Shown here: one piece after another, positions 26,047 through 35,338 of the stretch
How positions within the stretch are numbered: position 1 is the first letter of the stretch
Layout: each line of letters starts with the position of its first letter
From: Novosphingobium sp. SCN 66-18
GTDB taxonomy: Bacteria > Pseudomonadota > Alphaproteobacteria > Sphingomonadales > Sphingomonadaceae
Direction: 5' to 3'
Length of the DNA stretch: 64,000 nt
Assembly: GCA_001725355.1 (NCBI GenBank)
Contig: MEGD01000011.1
Span: 1 to 64,000 of the forward strand
Notes under the pieces: generated by a model
The model's input: the letters and a program-made list of their open reading frames with translations, nothing else
Database searches by the model: none
What the model was told of the DNA's origin: nothing
Made by a program: the position numbers and the translations under genes

Positions 26047-26483
26047 TTGGACTTGGCCGTCAGCGCTTTCACCACGGCGTCGTCGAACTTGTCCGTCTGA
26101 TCCGGGCGCAGCACGGCCCGCATCGCGAATATATGCTCGAGTGTTTCCTTCTGCAGTGCGCCCATCGCCTGGTGCGAGCGATCCACCGCCCCTGCAACCC
26201 GAGGACCATAGCCATGCTCCGCCTCGATCGCCTCGGCGAGCCGCGCGTTATCGGCGCGCAGTTCGGCCTCCAGTGCCTGACGCCGGATCGCATAGTTCTT
26301 CTCGATCGTCTCGAGACGGCTATGTTGCGCGGTGTCCAGCTTCAGATCGCGATGGAGCAGGTCGTGCAACTCATTTTCGACCGGGCGCACCGGAACCACA
26401 TAGACGCGGCCGATGACCACACCGGCGATCGCCGCGGCAAAGGTCAGCAGGACGAGGAGCAGGAGCCGGCGGTCGCGCATCAT
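26043..26483 (-). CDS. CnrX-like periplasmic metal sensor
   Basis: This 146-aa protein has an N-terminal membrane anchor (residues 6-27) and a helical periplasmic domain of the CnrX/metal-resist type. The ligands known from CnrX of Cupriavidus are all present with a constant offset of two: His40, His44 (ELHDLLH), Glu61, His117 and Met121 (LEHIFAM). This strongly suggests that it binds Ni/Co or a similar divalent ion by the same geometry. The start and stop overlap its neighbours by four bases each. Confidence 0.88.
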   Translation of the reverse strand: MMRDRRLLLLVLLTFAAAIAGVVIGRVYVVPVRPVENELHDLLHRDLKLDTAQHSRLETIEKNYAIRRQALEAELRADNARLAEAIEAEHGYGPRVAGAVDRSHQAMGALQKETLEHIFAMRAVLRPDQTDKFDDAVVKALTAKSK

Positions 26484-26752
26484 TGTGAACTCAGCAGCGT
26501 CGAAGGAGCGAGCGCGAGCCGCGCGTCAAAGGGCGATATCGGCCCGGCTTCGGTCGACCGCACAGGCACGGCCGAGCCGGCAATTCCCAGGAACAAGGCT
26601 GCTGCCGCGGCGATACCGAATGTCGTGGCGCTCAGGCGGGGCATGGCCTGGAGCCGGGCGATCTCGGCCATGACGCGGCTGTCCAGCCCGGCAAGCCGGG
26701 GATCGAGCGGCGCTTCCCGCAACCGGCTGAGCATGTCGTCGAGGTGGTCCAT
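26480..26752 (-). CDS. CnrY-like anti-sigma factor
   Basis: This 90-aa protein has a short cytoplasmic part (MDHLDDMLSRLREAPLDPRLAGL), one membrane helix (about residues 44-62) and a short periplasmic tail. This is the size and layout of CnrY/NccY anti-sigma factors, which hold CnrH at the membrane. It is first in the three-gene set. A candidate ECF promoter is just upstream at 26777-26804. Confidence 0.75.
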   Translation of the reverse strand: MDHLDDMLSRLREAPLDPRLAGLDSRVMAEIARLQAMPRLSATTFGIAAAAALFLGIAGSAVPVRSTEAGPISPFDARLALAPSTLLSSQ

Positions 26753-26776
26753 GATGTTTCTCCGTCTTCACTTCTC

Positions 26777-26804
26777 AATACGCAGGATGGTCCGGCAACC
26801 CTTG
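26777..26804 (-). promoter_or_regulatory. Candidate ECF promoter for the anti-sigma gene
   Basis: On the minus strand CAAGGGTTGC is followed 12 bases later by CGTATT, 25 bases before the anti-sigma start. The opposite-facing copC promoter region has a matching arrangement. The shared blocks suggest both promoters are read by the ECF factor encoded here. Confidence 0.4.
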
Positions 26805-26826
26805 TCCGGGAACAAAAAGAAAATTG

Positions 26827-26854
26827 CGAGGGGTGCAGGTCGCGGCTGCGTATT
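26827..26854 (+). promoter_or_regulatory. Candidate ECF promoter for copC
   Basis: CGAGGGGTGC is followed 12 bases later by CGTATT, 31 bases before the copC ATG. About 20 of 28 positions agree with the minus-strand element at 26777-26804. Confidence 0.4.
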
Positions 26855-26884
26855 CTCTCATGTCACTGACAGGAGAATGTCCAA

Positions 26885-27262
26885 ATGCGCTTCTTTTCGC
26901 CGCTCGCAGCCATCGCCGCCGTCGGCCTGAGTGTTTCGGCTCCGGCCTACGCCCATCCCAAGCTCGTGTCCTCGACGCCCGCCGCCAACGCCAGCGTCCC
27001 GGCGCCGTCGCGTATAACGCTCACCTTCAGTGAAGGTCTGATGCCGAAGCTGTCGGGCGCCGAGATCGTGATGACCGGCATGCCCGGCATGCCCAACCAC
27101 CGCATGGCGGTAACCGGCTTCAAGACGTCCGTCGAAGGCGACAAGACGCTCGTGCTGACGCTCGCCAAGCCGCTCATGGCGGGCAGCTATCAGGTCGCCT
27201 GGCACGTCGTCTCGACCGACACGCACCGCATCCAGGGCAATCTCGCCTTTACCGTCAAGTGA
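26885..27262 (+). CDS. Periplasmic copper-binding protein CopC
   Basis: This 125-aa protein has a signal peptide (cleavage before HPKLV) so that His1 of the mature chain can bind Cu(II), as in the family. The core has TPAANASVPAPSRITLTFSEGL, the Met-rich loop MTGMPGMPNHRM that can bind Cu(I) and the closing WHVVSTDTHRIQG. It is full length. It is followed four bases later by copD. Confidence 0.95.
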   Translation: MRFFSPLAAIAAVGLSVSAPAYAHPKLVSSTPAANASVPAPSRITLTFSEGLMPKLSGAEIVMTGMPGMPNHRMAVTGFKTSVEGDKTLVLTLAKPLMAGSYQVAWHVVSTDTHRIQGNLAFTVK

Positions 27263-27266
27263 CGCC

Positions 27267-28211
27267 ATGAACGACGTGGCACTCGTCGCCGTCCGCTGGG
27301 CGCTTTACGTCGATCTCGGCCTGTTGTTCGGCCTGCCGCTGTTCGCGCTCTATGCGCCCGGCGGCGGCCGGATGGTACAGCGGCATCTGCCGATGGTAGC
27401 AATGGTGGCCGGTCTCGCCTGTCTCGCCCTCCTGCTGTCGGTGCTGGGGTTCGCGTTGCAGGCAGCGGCCATGACCGGGCTGCCGCTCACCCAGCCTGAT
27501 CTTTCCATGGTCGCAGAGCTGTTCAACGGCACGTCCATGGGAACGGCGCTGAAGGCGCGCCTCGTCGCGCTCCTCGTTCTTCTGCTCTCCATCCCCTTCT
27601 ATCGCCGGCAATCCCGTCCTGCCTTCATCGCCTCCACTCTGGCAGGCGCGGTCGCACTCGCGACCCTCGCCTGGAGTGGGCATGGCGCGGCTGGCGAAGG
27701 CGAGGCGGGCTGGCTGCAACTGGGGGCCGATCTCATCCATCTGCTCGCCGCCGGCGCCTGGGTCGGCGCGCTTGCCGCATTCCTCGCGCTGGTACTTCCC
27801 AGGCTCGCAACCGACGATCTCGCCGCTCAAGACATGGACCGGGTCACGCTCGCCGAGGAAGCGTTGCGGGGCTTCTCCCTCGTCGGCACGATCATCGTCG
27901 CCCTGCTGATCCTGACCGGGACGGTGAACGGCTGGTTCCTCGTCGGTCCGGGCAACATCGCCTCGCTCGGGCAGTCGACCTACGGCCTGCTGCTCATCGC
28001 CAAGCTGCTGCTGTTCGCCGGCATGCTGGGCCTGGCCGCGCTCAACCGTTATCGCCTGACCCCGGCACTTGCGCAGGCGATCGAGGAAGAGGACGCGCCA
28101 CGGGCGCAGGCGCTGCTGCGCGCGAGCCTCGTCGTCGAAGGCGGTCTTGCGATCGTCATTCTCGGGCTCGTCGCCTGGCTGGGGACACTATCGCCGCCCA
28201 TGTCGATGTAG
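27267..28211 (+). CDS. Copper transport membrane protein CopD
   Basis: This 314-aa protein has about eight membrane helices and the CopD-family core (LVRWALYVDLGLLFG-like start, LIHLLAAGAWVGALAAF, FSLVGTIIVALLILTGTVNGW, YGLLLIAKLLLFAGMLGLAALNR). CopD works with CopC to move copper across the inner membrane. The start lies four bases after the copC stop. Confidence 0.93.
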   Translation: MNDVALVAVRWALYVDLGLLFGLPLFALYAPGGGRMVQRHLPMVAMVAGLACLALLLSVLGFALQAAAMTGLPLTQPDLSMVAELFNGTSMGTALKARLVALLVLLLSIPFYRRQSRPAFIASTLAGAVALATLAWSGHGAAGEGEAGWLQLGADLIHLLAAGAWVGALAAFLALVLPRLATDDLAAQDMDRVTLAEEALRGFSLVGTIIVALLILTGTVNGWFLVGPGNIASLGQSTYGLLLIAKLLLFAGMLGLAALNRYRLTPALAQAIEEEDAPRAQALLRASLVVEGGLAIVILGLVAWLGTLSPPMSM

Positions 28212-28247
28212 CTTATCGTTTCGGACGCCTCGCGTTGGGAGAAGCCA

Positions 28248-28922
28248 ATGCAATCCTACACCCCGCCGCTCGGGACCGGATCGACGAAAGACTATGATCG
28301 CGCGATCCGCCTGTGGACGCGGGAGAAGCGGTGGCGTGCCGCCATGCTCGCCGCCCTGGCGCCCAAAGCCGGTGAGACGGTCGTCGACGTCGGCTGTGGC
28401 ACCGGCAGCTTCGCGCTGATGCTCAAGCAAGCCGAGCCCAGGACGCAGGTGATCGGTCTCGATCCCAATGCCGAGGCGCTCGACATCGCGCGGCACAAGG
28501 CCGCTGTGCGGCGGGCCGATATCGACTGGCGTCAGGGATTTGCCAGGGACGTGGCCCCGGGTACCGCCGACGCTGTCGTGTCGAGTCTCGTGCTGCATCA
28601 GATGCCGGTCAGGGAGAAGGCGGCAACCCTGCGCGCCATGTTCGCCATGCTGCGCCCGGGTGGGCGCCTGGTGATCGCCGATTATGGCCGCCAGCAGGGT
28701 TTCATGCGGCTTGCCTTCCGCCTGACCGTGCAGCGGCTCGATGGCATCGATGATACCCGGCCCAATGCCGACGGCGTGCTCCCCGGCCTGATCGCGGCGG
28801 CCGGCTTCAGGCATGTGGCCGAGACGTTTCGGCTTTTGACCATCACCGGCGCGATCGACTTGTTTACGGCGCATCGACCGGCGCAGGACCACGGCCTTAC
28901 GGTTGCCAATGACCTTGGCTGA
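28248..28922 (+). CDS. Class I SAM-dependent methyltransferase
   Basis: This 224-aa protein has the SAM-binding motif [12 protein letters not shown], the acidic motif [10 protein letters not shown], a post-motif ([13 protein letters not shown]) and a [10 protein letters not shown] strand. The substrate is not evident; the family includes small-molecule and quinone methyltransferases and arsenite-type enzymes, but no Cys triad of ArsM is seen. GGGAGAAG precedes the ATG. It follows copD by 36 bases and could be cotranscribed. Confidence 0.85.
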   Translation: MQSYTPPLGTGSTKDYDRAIRLWTREKRWRAAMLAALAPKAGETVVDVGCGTGSFALMLKQAEPRTQVIGLDPNAEALDIARHKAAVRRADIDWRQGFARDVAPGTADAVVSSLVLHQMPVREKAATLRAMFAMLRPGGRLVIADYGRQQGFMRLAFRLTVQRLDGIDDTRPNADGVLPGLIAAAGFRHVAETFRLLTITGAIDLFTAHRPAQDHGLTVANDLG

Positions 28923-28968
28923 TGGCGGCCAGGCGAACGGGCCCGCCGATTTGTCCGCTTAGGCGATT

Positions 28969-28977
28969 ACGTATTGA
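28969..28977 (+). promoter_or_regulatory. Variant of the recurrent element (TACGTATTG)
   Basis: GCGATTACGTATTG overlaps the -35 box of the P-type ATPase promoter. It shares the TACGTAT core with the sites at 240, 6212, 6837 and 37863. Confidence 0.35.
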
Positions 28978-29004
28978 CCCTGACACGGTGTCAGACCCTA
29001 GATC
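28975..29004 (+). promoter_or_regulatory. CueR-type promoter of the P-type ATPase
   Basis: TTGACC (28975-28980) and TAGATC (28999-29004) are 18 bases apart and flank a perfect 7-1-7 dyad, CTGACAC-G-GTGTCAG (28980-28994). An elongated spacer with a dyad is the MerR/CueR promoter form. The CueR-like protein encoded at 31384 is the expected regulator. Confidence 0.7.
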
Positions 29005-29029
29005 GTCAGGCGTCGAAAGGAGCAAGGCG

Positions 29030-31387
29030 ATGAACGAGACACATGGTGCGGCGCATGGCGGCGGTTGCTGCGGCGGCCACAGCGCCGCGAAAGCGGCGAC
29101 CGGCGTCAAGGACCCGGTCTGCGGCATGACCGTCGACCCGGCGACCACGGCGCATCAAGCCGAGCATGGCGGTGAACGCTATCATTTCTGTAGCGCGGGC
29201 TGCCGGACCAAATTCATCGCCGATCCCGAGCGCTATCTCGGCCCGCCAGCGCCGCCGGTCGCGGCGCCCGAAGGCACGATCTGGACCTGCCCGATGCATC
29301 CAGAGATCCGGCAGGACCATCCCGGATCCTGTCCGATCTGCGGCATGGCGCTCGAGCCCGCGACCGTGACCGCCGACAGCGGCCCCAGCCATGAGCTGGT
29401 CGATTTCACACGGCGCTTCCGGGTCGGCCTGATGCTGGCCCTCCCGGTGCTGATCCTCGAGATGGGCGCGCATCTCTTTCCCGCGATCCATCGCCTCGTG
29501 CCGATGTCGATCTCGGTATGGATCCAGTTCGTGCTGGCGACACCCGTCGTGCTCTGGGCGGGCTGGCCCTTCTTCGAGCGTGGCTGGGCCTCGCTCAAGA
29601 CCCGCAACCTCAACATGTTCACCCTGATCGCGATGGGGACCGGGGTCGCCTGGATCTACAGCGTCGTCGCGACGCTCGCGCCCCAGCTGTTCCCGCCCGC
29701 CTTCCGCGGAGAGGACGGCATGGTTGCCGTCTATTTCGAGGCGGCCGCGGTGATCACTGTCCTCGTGCTGCTCGGCCAGATGCTCGAACTGCGCGCGCGC
29801 GAGCGGACCTCGGGCGCGATCAAGGCGCTGCTTAACCTTGCGCCAAAGACCGCGCGCCGGATCGGTTCCGATGGCAGTGAAGAGGAAATCAGCCTCGATC
29901 TCGTTGCGGTCGGCGACCGCCTGCGTGTGCGTCCCGGCGAGAAGGTGCCGGTCGATGGCGTGGTCGAGGACGGCCGTTCCTCGCTCGACGAGTCGATGGT
30001 CACCGGTGAGTCCATGCCCGTCACCAAGGCCAAGGCCGACACGGTGATCGGCGGCACGCTCAACCAGACCGGCGCGCTCGTTATCGTCGCCGACAAGGTT
30101 GGCCGGGACACCATGCTCGCGCGCATCGTCCAGATGGTCGCCGAGGCGCAGCGCTCGCGCGCGCCGATCCAGCGCATGGCCGATCAGGTGTCGGGCTGGT
30201 TCGTGCCCGTGGTCATCGCGGTCGCGGTGGTCGCGTTCATCGCCTGGGGCATCTGGGGCCCCGAGCCGCGCTTCGCCTACGGGCTGGTTGCGGCGGTCGC
30301 CGTGCTGATCATCGCCTGTCCCTGCGCACTGGGTCTCGCCACGCCGATGTCGATCATGGTCGGGGTTGGCCGCGGCGCCGGGCTCGGCGTCCTCATCAAG
30401 AATGCCGAAGCGCTCGAGCATATGGAAAAAGTCGACACGCTCGTCGTCGACAAGACCGGCACGCTGACCGAAGGCCGGCCTGCCGTCACCCAGATCGTGC
30501 CGGCGCCCGGCTTCGACGAAGCCGAACTGCTGCGGCTTGCCGCCTCGGTCGAGCGGGCCTCCGAGCATCCGCTCGCGCTGGCGATCGTCGAGGCCGCCAA
30601 GGATCGCGGCATCCCCACGAGCGACGTCACCGACTTCGATTCCCCCACCGGACGCGGCGCGCTCGGCACCGTCGACGGCCGCCGGATCGTGCTCGGTAAT
30701 GCGCGGTTCCTCTCGGAAGAGGGCATAGCAACCGACGCGCTGGCGGAGCAGGCCGACGCCCTGCGCCGGGATGGCGCCACCGCGATCTTCATCGGCGTCG
30801 ACGGCACCGTCGGCGGCGCCTTTGCAATCGCCGATCCCGTGAAGCAGACGACGCCGGAGGCCCTGGCCGCACTCAAGGCCGAAGGCATTCGCGTGGTGAT
30901 GTTGACCGGCGACAACCGCACCACAGCAGAGGCGGTGGCAAGGCGGCTCGGCATTGACGATGTCGAAGCCGAGGTACTGCCCGACCAGAAGAGTGCCGTC
31001 GTCGCGCGGTTGAAGAGCGAGGGGCGCGTGGTGGCGATGGCCGGCGACGGGGTCAACGACGCCCCCGCACTGGCTGCCGCCGATGTCGGTATTGCCATGG
31101 GCTCGGGCACCGACGTCGCGATCGAGAGCGCGGGCGTGACGCTGCTCAAGGGCGATCTCATGGGCATCGTGCGGGCACGGCGGCTGAGCCAGGCGACCAT
31201 GTCCAACATCCGCCAGAACCTGGTCTTCGCCTTCATCTACAATGTCGCCGGGGTGCCGGTGGCGGCGGGCGCGCTCTATCCGCTGTTCGGCATCCTGCTC
31301 TCGCCGATCATCGCGGCCGCCGCCATGGCGCTCTCCTCGGTCAGCGTGGTCACCAACGCGCTGCGCCTCAACCGGAAAGCGCTGTGA
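29030..31387 (+). CDS. Copper-translocating P-type ATPase with YHS and heavy-metal-binding domains
   Basis: This 785-aa pump has a His/Cys-rich start (HGGGCCGGH), a YHS domain ([20 protein letters not shown], residues about 27-72) and a second small metal-binding domain ([21 protein letters not shown], about 84-115) instead of a classical CXXC HMA domain. It then has eight membrane helices, the ion-path motif [10 protein letters not shown], the phosphorylation motif DKTGTLTEG, the SEHPLA nucleotide motif and [10 protein letters not shown]. These mark a P1B copper/silver exporter. AAGGAG precedes the ATG at 29030. The CueR-like gene overlaps its end. Confidence 0.95.
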   Translation: MNETHGAAHGGGCCGGHSAAKAATGVKDPVCGMTVDPATTAHQAEHGGERYHFCSAGCRTKFIADPERYLGPPAPPVAAPEGTIWTCPMHPEIRQDHPGSCPICGMALEPATVTADSGPSHELVDFTRRFRVGLMLALPVLILEMGAHLFPAIHRLVPMSISVWIQFVLATPVVLWAGWPFFERGWASLKTRNLNMFTLIAMGTGVAWIYSVVATLAPQLFPPAFRGEDGMVAVYFEAAAVITVLVLLGQMLELRARERTSGAIKALLNLAPKTARRIGSDGSEEEISLDLVAVGDRLRVRPGEKVPVDGVVEDGRSSLDESMVTGESMPVTKAKADTVIGGTLNQTGALVIVADKVGRDTMLARIVQMVAEAQRSRAPIQRMADQVSGWFVPVVIAVAVVAFIAWGIWGPEPRFAYGLVAAVAVLIIACPCALGLATPMSIMVGVGRGAGLGVLIKNAEALEHMEKVDTLVVDKTGTLTEGRPAVTQIVPAPGFDEAELLRLAASVERASEHPLALAIVEAAKDRGIPTSDVTDFDSPTGRGALGTVDGRRIVLGNARFLSEEGIATDALAEQADALRRDGATAIFIGVDGTVGGAFAIADPVKQTTPEALAALKAEGIRVVMLTGDNRTTAEAVARRLGIDDVEAEVLPDQKSAVVARLKSEGRVVAMAGDGVNDAPALAAADVGIAMGSGTDVAIESAGVTLLKGDLMGIVRARRLSQATMSNIRQNLVFAFIYNVAGVPVAAGALYPLFGILLSPIIAAAAMALSSVSVVTNALRLNRKAL

Positions 31388-31782
31388 ACATCGGGGAGGC
31401 GTCGAAGCAAAGCGGGGTCTCGGAGCGGATGATCCGCCATTATGAGAAGATCGGCCTCATCCCGGCGCCGCCGCGCCGGGGAGCGGGTTATCGCGACTAT
31501 GGCGAGAGTGACCTCCATCGCCTGCGGTTCATCGCCAATGCCCGCGATCTCGGTTTTCCGATCGAGGAGATCCGGACCCTGCTCGGCCTGTGGGCCGACA
31601 CGGGCCGCAGCAGCGCCGATGTAAAGCGGGTCGCGTTGGCGCGGGCGGAGGAATTGCAGCGCAAGGCCGAAGCGCTGACGACCCTGCGCGAGACCCTCGT
31701 CGATCTCGCCGAGCGCTGTCATGGCGACGAGCGGCCAGATTGTCCCATCATCGCCGAACTGAGTCTCGACAGAAAATGTTAG
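31384..31782 (+). CDS. CueR-like MerR-family regulator
   Basis: This 132-aa protein has the MerR HTH ([25 protein letters not shown]), and the CueR marks: Ser in GRSSADVK and the Cys pair in [13 protein letters not shown]. It therefore should sense Cu(I), Ag(I) or Au(I). It starts with a GTG inside the end of the ATPase gene (GTGA), so pump and sensor are coupled, and it should activate the dyad promoter at 28975. Confidence 0.9.
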   Translation: MNIGEASKQSGVSERMIRHYEKIGLIPAPPRRGAGYRDYGESDLHRLRFIANARDLGFPIEEIRTLLGLWADTGRSSADVKRVALARAEELQRKAEALTTLRETLVDLAERCHGDERPDCPIIAELSLDRKC

Positions 31783-31997
31783 CGCCGGCCGCCTCTCGGA
31801 CCAGACCCGCTCTGGCGGCCGGGGTGCTGATCGCACTTGGCATTCTCACGACGGGCCTCGCGATATATTTCCTCGCAGTCCGCCCGCCACTGCTGGCGGA
31901 GGATCTTCGCCATATCGGCGGCAACCCGCAGACCCTTTCGCCGGTATTGCGGGACTGGTTCGGCGGGATAGCTGGCTCGCCCGTGCGACCGCACTGA
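31776..31997 (+). CDS. Short membrane protein, possibly truncated
   Basis: The 73 codons encode one hydrophobic helix (LAAGVLIALGILTTGLAIYFLAV) followed by RPPLLAEDLRHIGG. The start overlaps the cueR end by seven bases. The helix-plus-LLAEDLRHIG pattern looks like the N-terminal part of a longer membrane protein with more helices, and the final residues (GSPVRPH) do not continue that pattern. It may be a remnant cut at the island boundary; no function is assigned. Confidence 0.5.
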   Translation: MLAPAASRTRPALAAGVLIALGILTTGLAIYFLAVRPPLLAEDLRHIGGNPQTLSPVLRDWFGGIAGSPVRPH

Positions 31998-32082
31998 GCC
32001 TCCTGATCGTATTTGGCCGCTTTTCATACAGCAATGTCGTGCTGAGCTCTGACTTCTGGGGCTGGCATATGCGAGGCAATCC

Positions 32083-32100
32083 CTCCGTAGGACTACGGAG
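32083..32100 (+). promoter_or_regulatory. Perfect 8-2-8 palindrome upstream of PHA synthase
   Basis: CTCCGTAG-GA-CTACGGAG lies 56 bases before the preferred start at 32156. Dimeric NarL/FixJ-type regulators often bind paired half-sites of this length, so it is a candidate operator for the FixJ proteins encoded here. It could also form an RNA hairpin. Confidence 0.5.
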
Positions 32101-32155
32101 TGCGCAGAGGCTTCCTGCGCTTCAGGGCTTGTTGCACCGCAGCAGGAGCGAAAAT

Positions 32156-33907
32156 GTGCAGAGTCGAAGCAATATCCCTGACCCGTTGGACGGTCTGGCC
32201 ACGACGCTGGATCGGTCGAGCTTCGCCGCCATCGCGCAGCTGACTTCAGGCCAGTCGCCCGCCACTTTGGCGCAGTCTTTTTCCGACTGGTGGACGCACA
32301 TTCTCTGCTCGCCAGGCAGGCAGCTGCAGCTCGCCGCCAAGGGCGGGCGCAAGCTGATGCGGCTCGCCGACTATGCCATGCGCAGCGCATCCGGCAGCGA
32401 TCCCGAGCCGGCGATCGATCCGCTGCCCCAGGATCGGCGCTTCGCCGACGCAGCCTGGAAGCGCCATCCGTTCGACCTGATCGAGCAGGCCTTCCTGCTC
32501 CAGCAGCAATGGTGGCATGCCGCGACGACCGGCGTGAGCGGCGTCACCGGGCACCACGAAGCGATCGTCGAGTTCGCGACCCGCCAGATGCTCGACATGG
32601 TGTCCCCGACCAATTTCATCCCGACCAACCCCGTGCTCCAGCAGCGCATCCTCGAAACCGGAGGACAATGCCTTGTCGAGGGTGCGCGATTTTTTTGCGA
32701 CGACCTGGAACGCCTGGTACGCGGGGAGCCCGCAGCGGGCACGGAGGCCTATCGGGTCGGCGAGAAGGTCGCAGCCACGGCTGGCAAGGTCGTGTTTCGC
32801 AACAGGGTCATGGAACTGATCCAATATGCGCCCGCAACCGAGACGGTGCGTCCGGAGCCGATACTGATCGTGCCGGCATGGATCATGAAATATTACATCC
32901 TCGACCTGTCGCCGGAAAATTCGCTCATCCGCTGGCTGGTAGGGCAGGGCTACACCGTGTTCTGCATCTCCTGGTACAATCCCGACAGCGCCGACCGCGA
33001 TCTCGACATGGAGGATTATCGCCTGCTTGGGCCGATGGCCGCCGTGGATGTCATCCAGGCGATTACCGGCACCGAGAAGATCCACGCGGCCGGCTATTGT
33101 ATCGGCGGCACGCTGCTCGCCATCACCGCGGCCGCGATGGCGCGCGATGAAGATGAGCGTCTGGCGAGCGTCACGCTGTTCGCCGCCCAGACCGAGTTCA
33201 GCGAGCCGGGCGAACTTGGTCTGTTCATCGACGAGGCGGAGATCAACCTGATCGATGCGATGATGTGGGCGCGCGGCTTTCTCGACAGCAGCCATATGGG
33301 CGGCGCCTTCCAGATGCTGCGGTCCAACGATCTGCTCTGGTCGCGCATCCTCTAGACCTATCTCATGGGCGAGCGCGAGCCGATGACCGACCTCATGGCA
33401 TGGAACGCCGACGGCACCCGCATGCCCTATGCCATGCACGCGCAATATCTTCGGCGCCTGTTCCTCGACAATGACCTGTCCGAAGGGCGCTACGAGGCCG
33501 GCGGCCACCCGGTCTCGCTCTCGGGGCTGCGCATGCCGATCTTCATGGTGGGCACGGAAACCGACCATGTCGCGCCGTGGCGCTCGACCCACAAGCTCCA
33601 CATGCTGACGGGCGCGGAGATCCGCTTCGTGCTGACGAGCGGTGGCCACAATGCCGGGATCGTCTCCGAGCCCGGGCATCCTCATCGCCACTTTCGCGTC
33701 GCGACACGGATGCAGGATGGCCCGGCGCCAGATCCCGATACCTGGCTGGAGCGGGCCGAGCTGCGCGAAGGGTCGTGGTGGCCGGAATGGAGTTCATGGC
33801 TTGGATCGCACTCGGGCAAGGCGGCCGCCCCACCGTCGATGGGCGCGCCCGAACGGAACTATCCGCAGCTCGGTGATGCCCCCGGGCGCTACGTGCTGGA
33901 GCGCTGA
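32156..33907 (+). pseudogene. PHA synthase PhaC with an in-frame TAG
   Basis: The frame encodes a class I-type poly(3-hydroxyalkanoate) synthase of 583 codons. It has the N-terminal helical region (SFSDWWTHI), FVP-type motif FIPTNPVLQQ, the nucleophile Cys in GYCIGGT and, downstream, the Asp (TETDHVAPW) and His (GGHNAGI) of the triad. Codon 400 (33353-33355) is TAG in the middle of the conserved LLWS...YLMGE block. The frame and conservation continue unbroken beyond it. Termination there removes Asp and His and so kills the enzyme unless TAG is read through. The GTG at 32156 has AGGAG seven bases upstream; a GTG at 32039 is further out. It is either a young pseudogene or a readthrough gene. 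Confidence 0.85.
33353..33355 (+). other. In-frame TAG codon in phaC
   Basis: The context is ATC CTC TAG ACC TAT. No frameshift surrounds it; translation of the same frame gives the expected PhaC C-terminus of 183 residues. It shares the TCTAG context with the TAG in the next gene. Confidence 0.9.
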
Positions 33908-33910
33908 GCC

Positions 33911-35338
33911 ATGGCCACCGCCAACCTCATCGAGAACCGCACGTTCGACGAGATCGCCGTCGGCGACACGGCCAGCCTCACCCGCACGCTGATCGCCGAC
34001 GACATCCAGCTCTTCGCGGCGGTGTCAGGCGACGTGAATCCGGCGCATCTCGACCCTGTCTATGCCGAAACGGACATGTTCCACAGGGTCATCGCTCATG
34101 GCATGTGGGGCGCGGGGCTCATCTCGGCGATCCTGGGAACCGAGCTGCCAGGGCCCGGTGCGATCTATCTCGGCCAATCGCTTCGCTTCACCCGCCCGGT
34201 GGGCGTCGGCGACACCATCACGGCCTGCGTCACCGTCGCGCAGAAGCGCGCCGAGCATCATGTCATCGTTCTCGACTGCACCTGCGTGAACCAGAAGGGC
34301 GAGACCGTCATCAGCGGCCAGGCCGAGGTCAAGGCGCCCACCGAGAAAGTCAGCCGGCCCCGCATGCCGCTTCCCGACGTGCGGATCGCCAGCCATGACC
34401 GCTTCCGCCAGTTGATGGCGCGCGCCAAGGACGGATCCGCGTGCGTCACGGCCGTGGTCCATCCGTGCAGCGCCGACGCCATGCGCGCAGTGGCTGAGGC
34501 CGCCGACGCCGGCATCGTCGTTCCGATTCTAATCGGCCCTGCGGCGCGTATGACGAATGCGGCGAAGGACGCCGGTGTCGATATTGCGGCCTTCCGGGTG
34601 ATCGACGTCCCGCACAGCCACGCCGCCGCCGCCGAAGCCGTCGCGCGCGTGCGGGCCGGCGAAGCCGCGCTGCTGATGAAGGGCTCGCTTCATACTGACG
34701 AGCTCATGGGCGCGGTCGTATCGTCCGACACGGGCCTTCGGACCGAACGCAGGATCAGCCACGCCTATGTGATGGACGTGCCCGGCTATCCGCGCCCGCT
34801 CATCATCACCGACGCCGCGATCAACATCGAGCCGACGCTTGAGGACAAGGCCGACATCGCGCGCAACGCGATCGACCTTGCCCATGTGATCGGGATCGAA
34901 CAACCCAGGGTCGCGATCCTCGCCGCCGTCGAAACGGTCAATCCGAAAATGCGCACCACATTGGATGCCGCGGCGCTCTGCAAGATGGCGGACCGGGGCC
35001 AGATCGAAGGCGCGCTGCTCGATGGCCCGCTCGCCCTCGATAATGCGATCAGCGAGGCGGCCGTGCGCGAGAAAAGTATCGTCTAGCCGGTCGCCGGCCA
35101 GGCGGACATCCTGCTGGTGCCCGATCTGGAGGCCGGCAACATGCTCGCAAAGCAGCTGACCTTCCTGGGCGGCGCCGATGCCGCAGGCGTGGTGCTCGGC
35201 GCGCGCGTTCCGATCATCCTCACCAGCCGGGCAGACAGCGTGCGCACGCGCCTCGCCTCCTGCGCGCTCGCGGTGCTGCTGGCGCGGGCTGCGACCAAGG
35301 CGGCTCCCGGCGTTGCGGGACAGCGCCGCGATGGCTGA
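33911..35338 (+). pseudogene. MaoC-phosphate acetyl/butyryltransferase fusion with an in-frame TAG
   Basis: The 475-codon frame has an N-terminal MaoC-like hydratase domain (residues about 10-140, SGDVNPAHLD, HGMWGAGLIS) and a C-terminal phosphate acetyl/butyryltransferase domain (from about 160: HPCSADAMRAVAEAADAG, LMKGSLHTDELM). Codon 392 (35084-35086) is TAG; 83 conserved codons follow in the same frame (ADILLVPDLEAGNMLAKQL, GARVPIILTSRADS) up to a TGA that overlaps the ackA start. A product ending at TAG would lack part of the CoA/phosphate site. Intact, it would make acetyl-phosphate for acetate kinase. Confidence 0.85.
35084..35086 (+). other. In-frame TAG codon in the phosphotransacetylase gene
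   Basis: The context is ATC GTC TAG CCG GTC. Related proteins usually have a small residue such as Ser here, and TCG to TAG is a single change. The reading frame is otherwise open and conserved to the natural stop. Confidence 0.9.

Noticed and set aside
33365-33907. A separate gene starting at the ATG at 33365
   Set aside because: It lacks a ribosome site and is plainly the C-terminal part of PhaC, holding its Asp and His.
33353-35086. Genome-wide recoding of TAG as an amino acid
   Set aside because: TAG ends several intact genes in this window at the expected place, so TAG is not generally a sense codon. Local readthrough stays possible.
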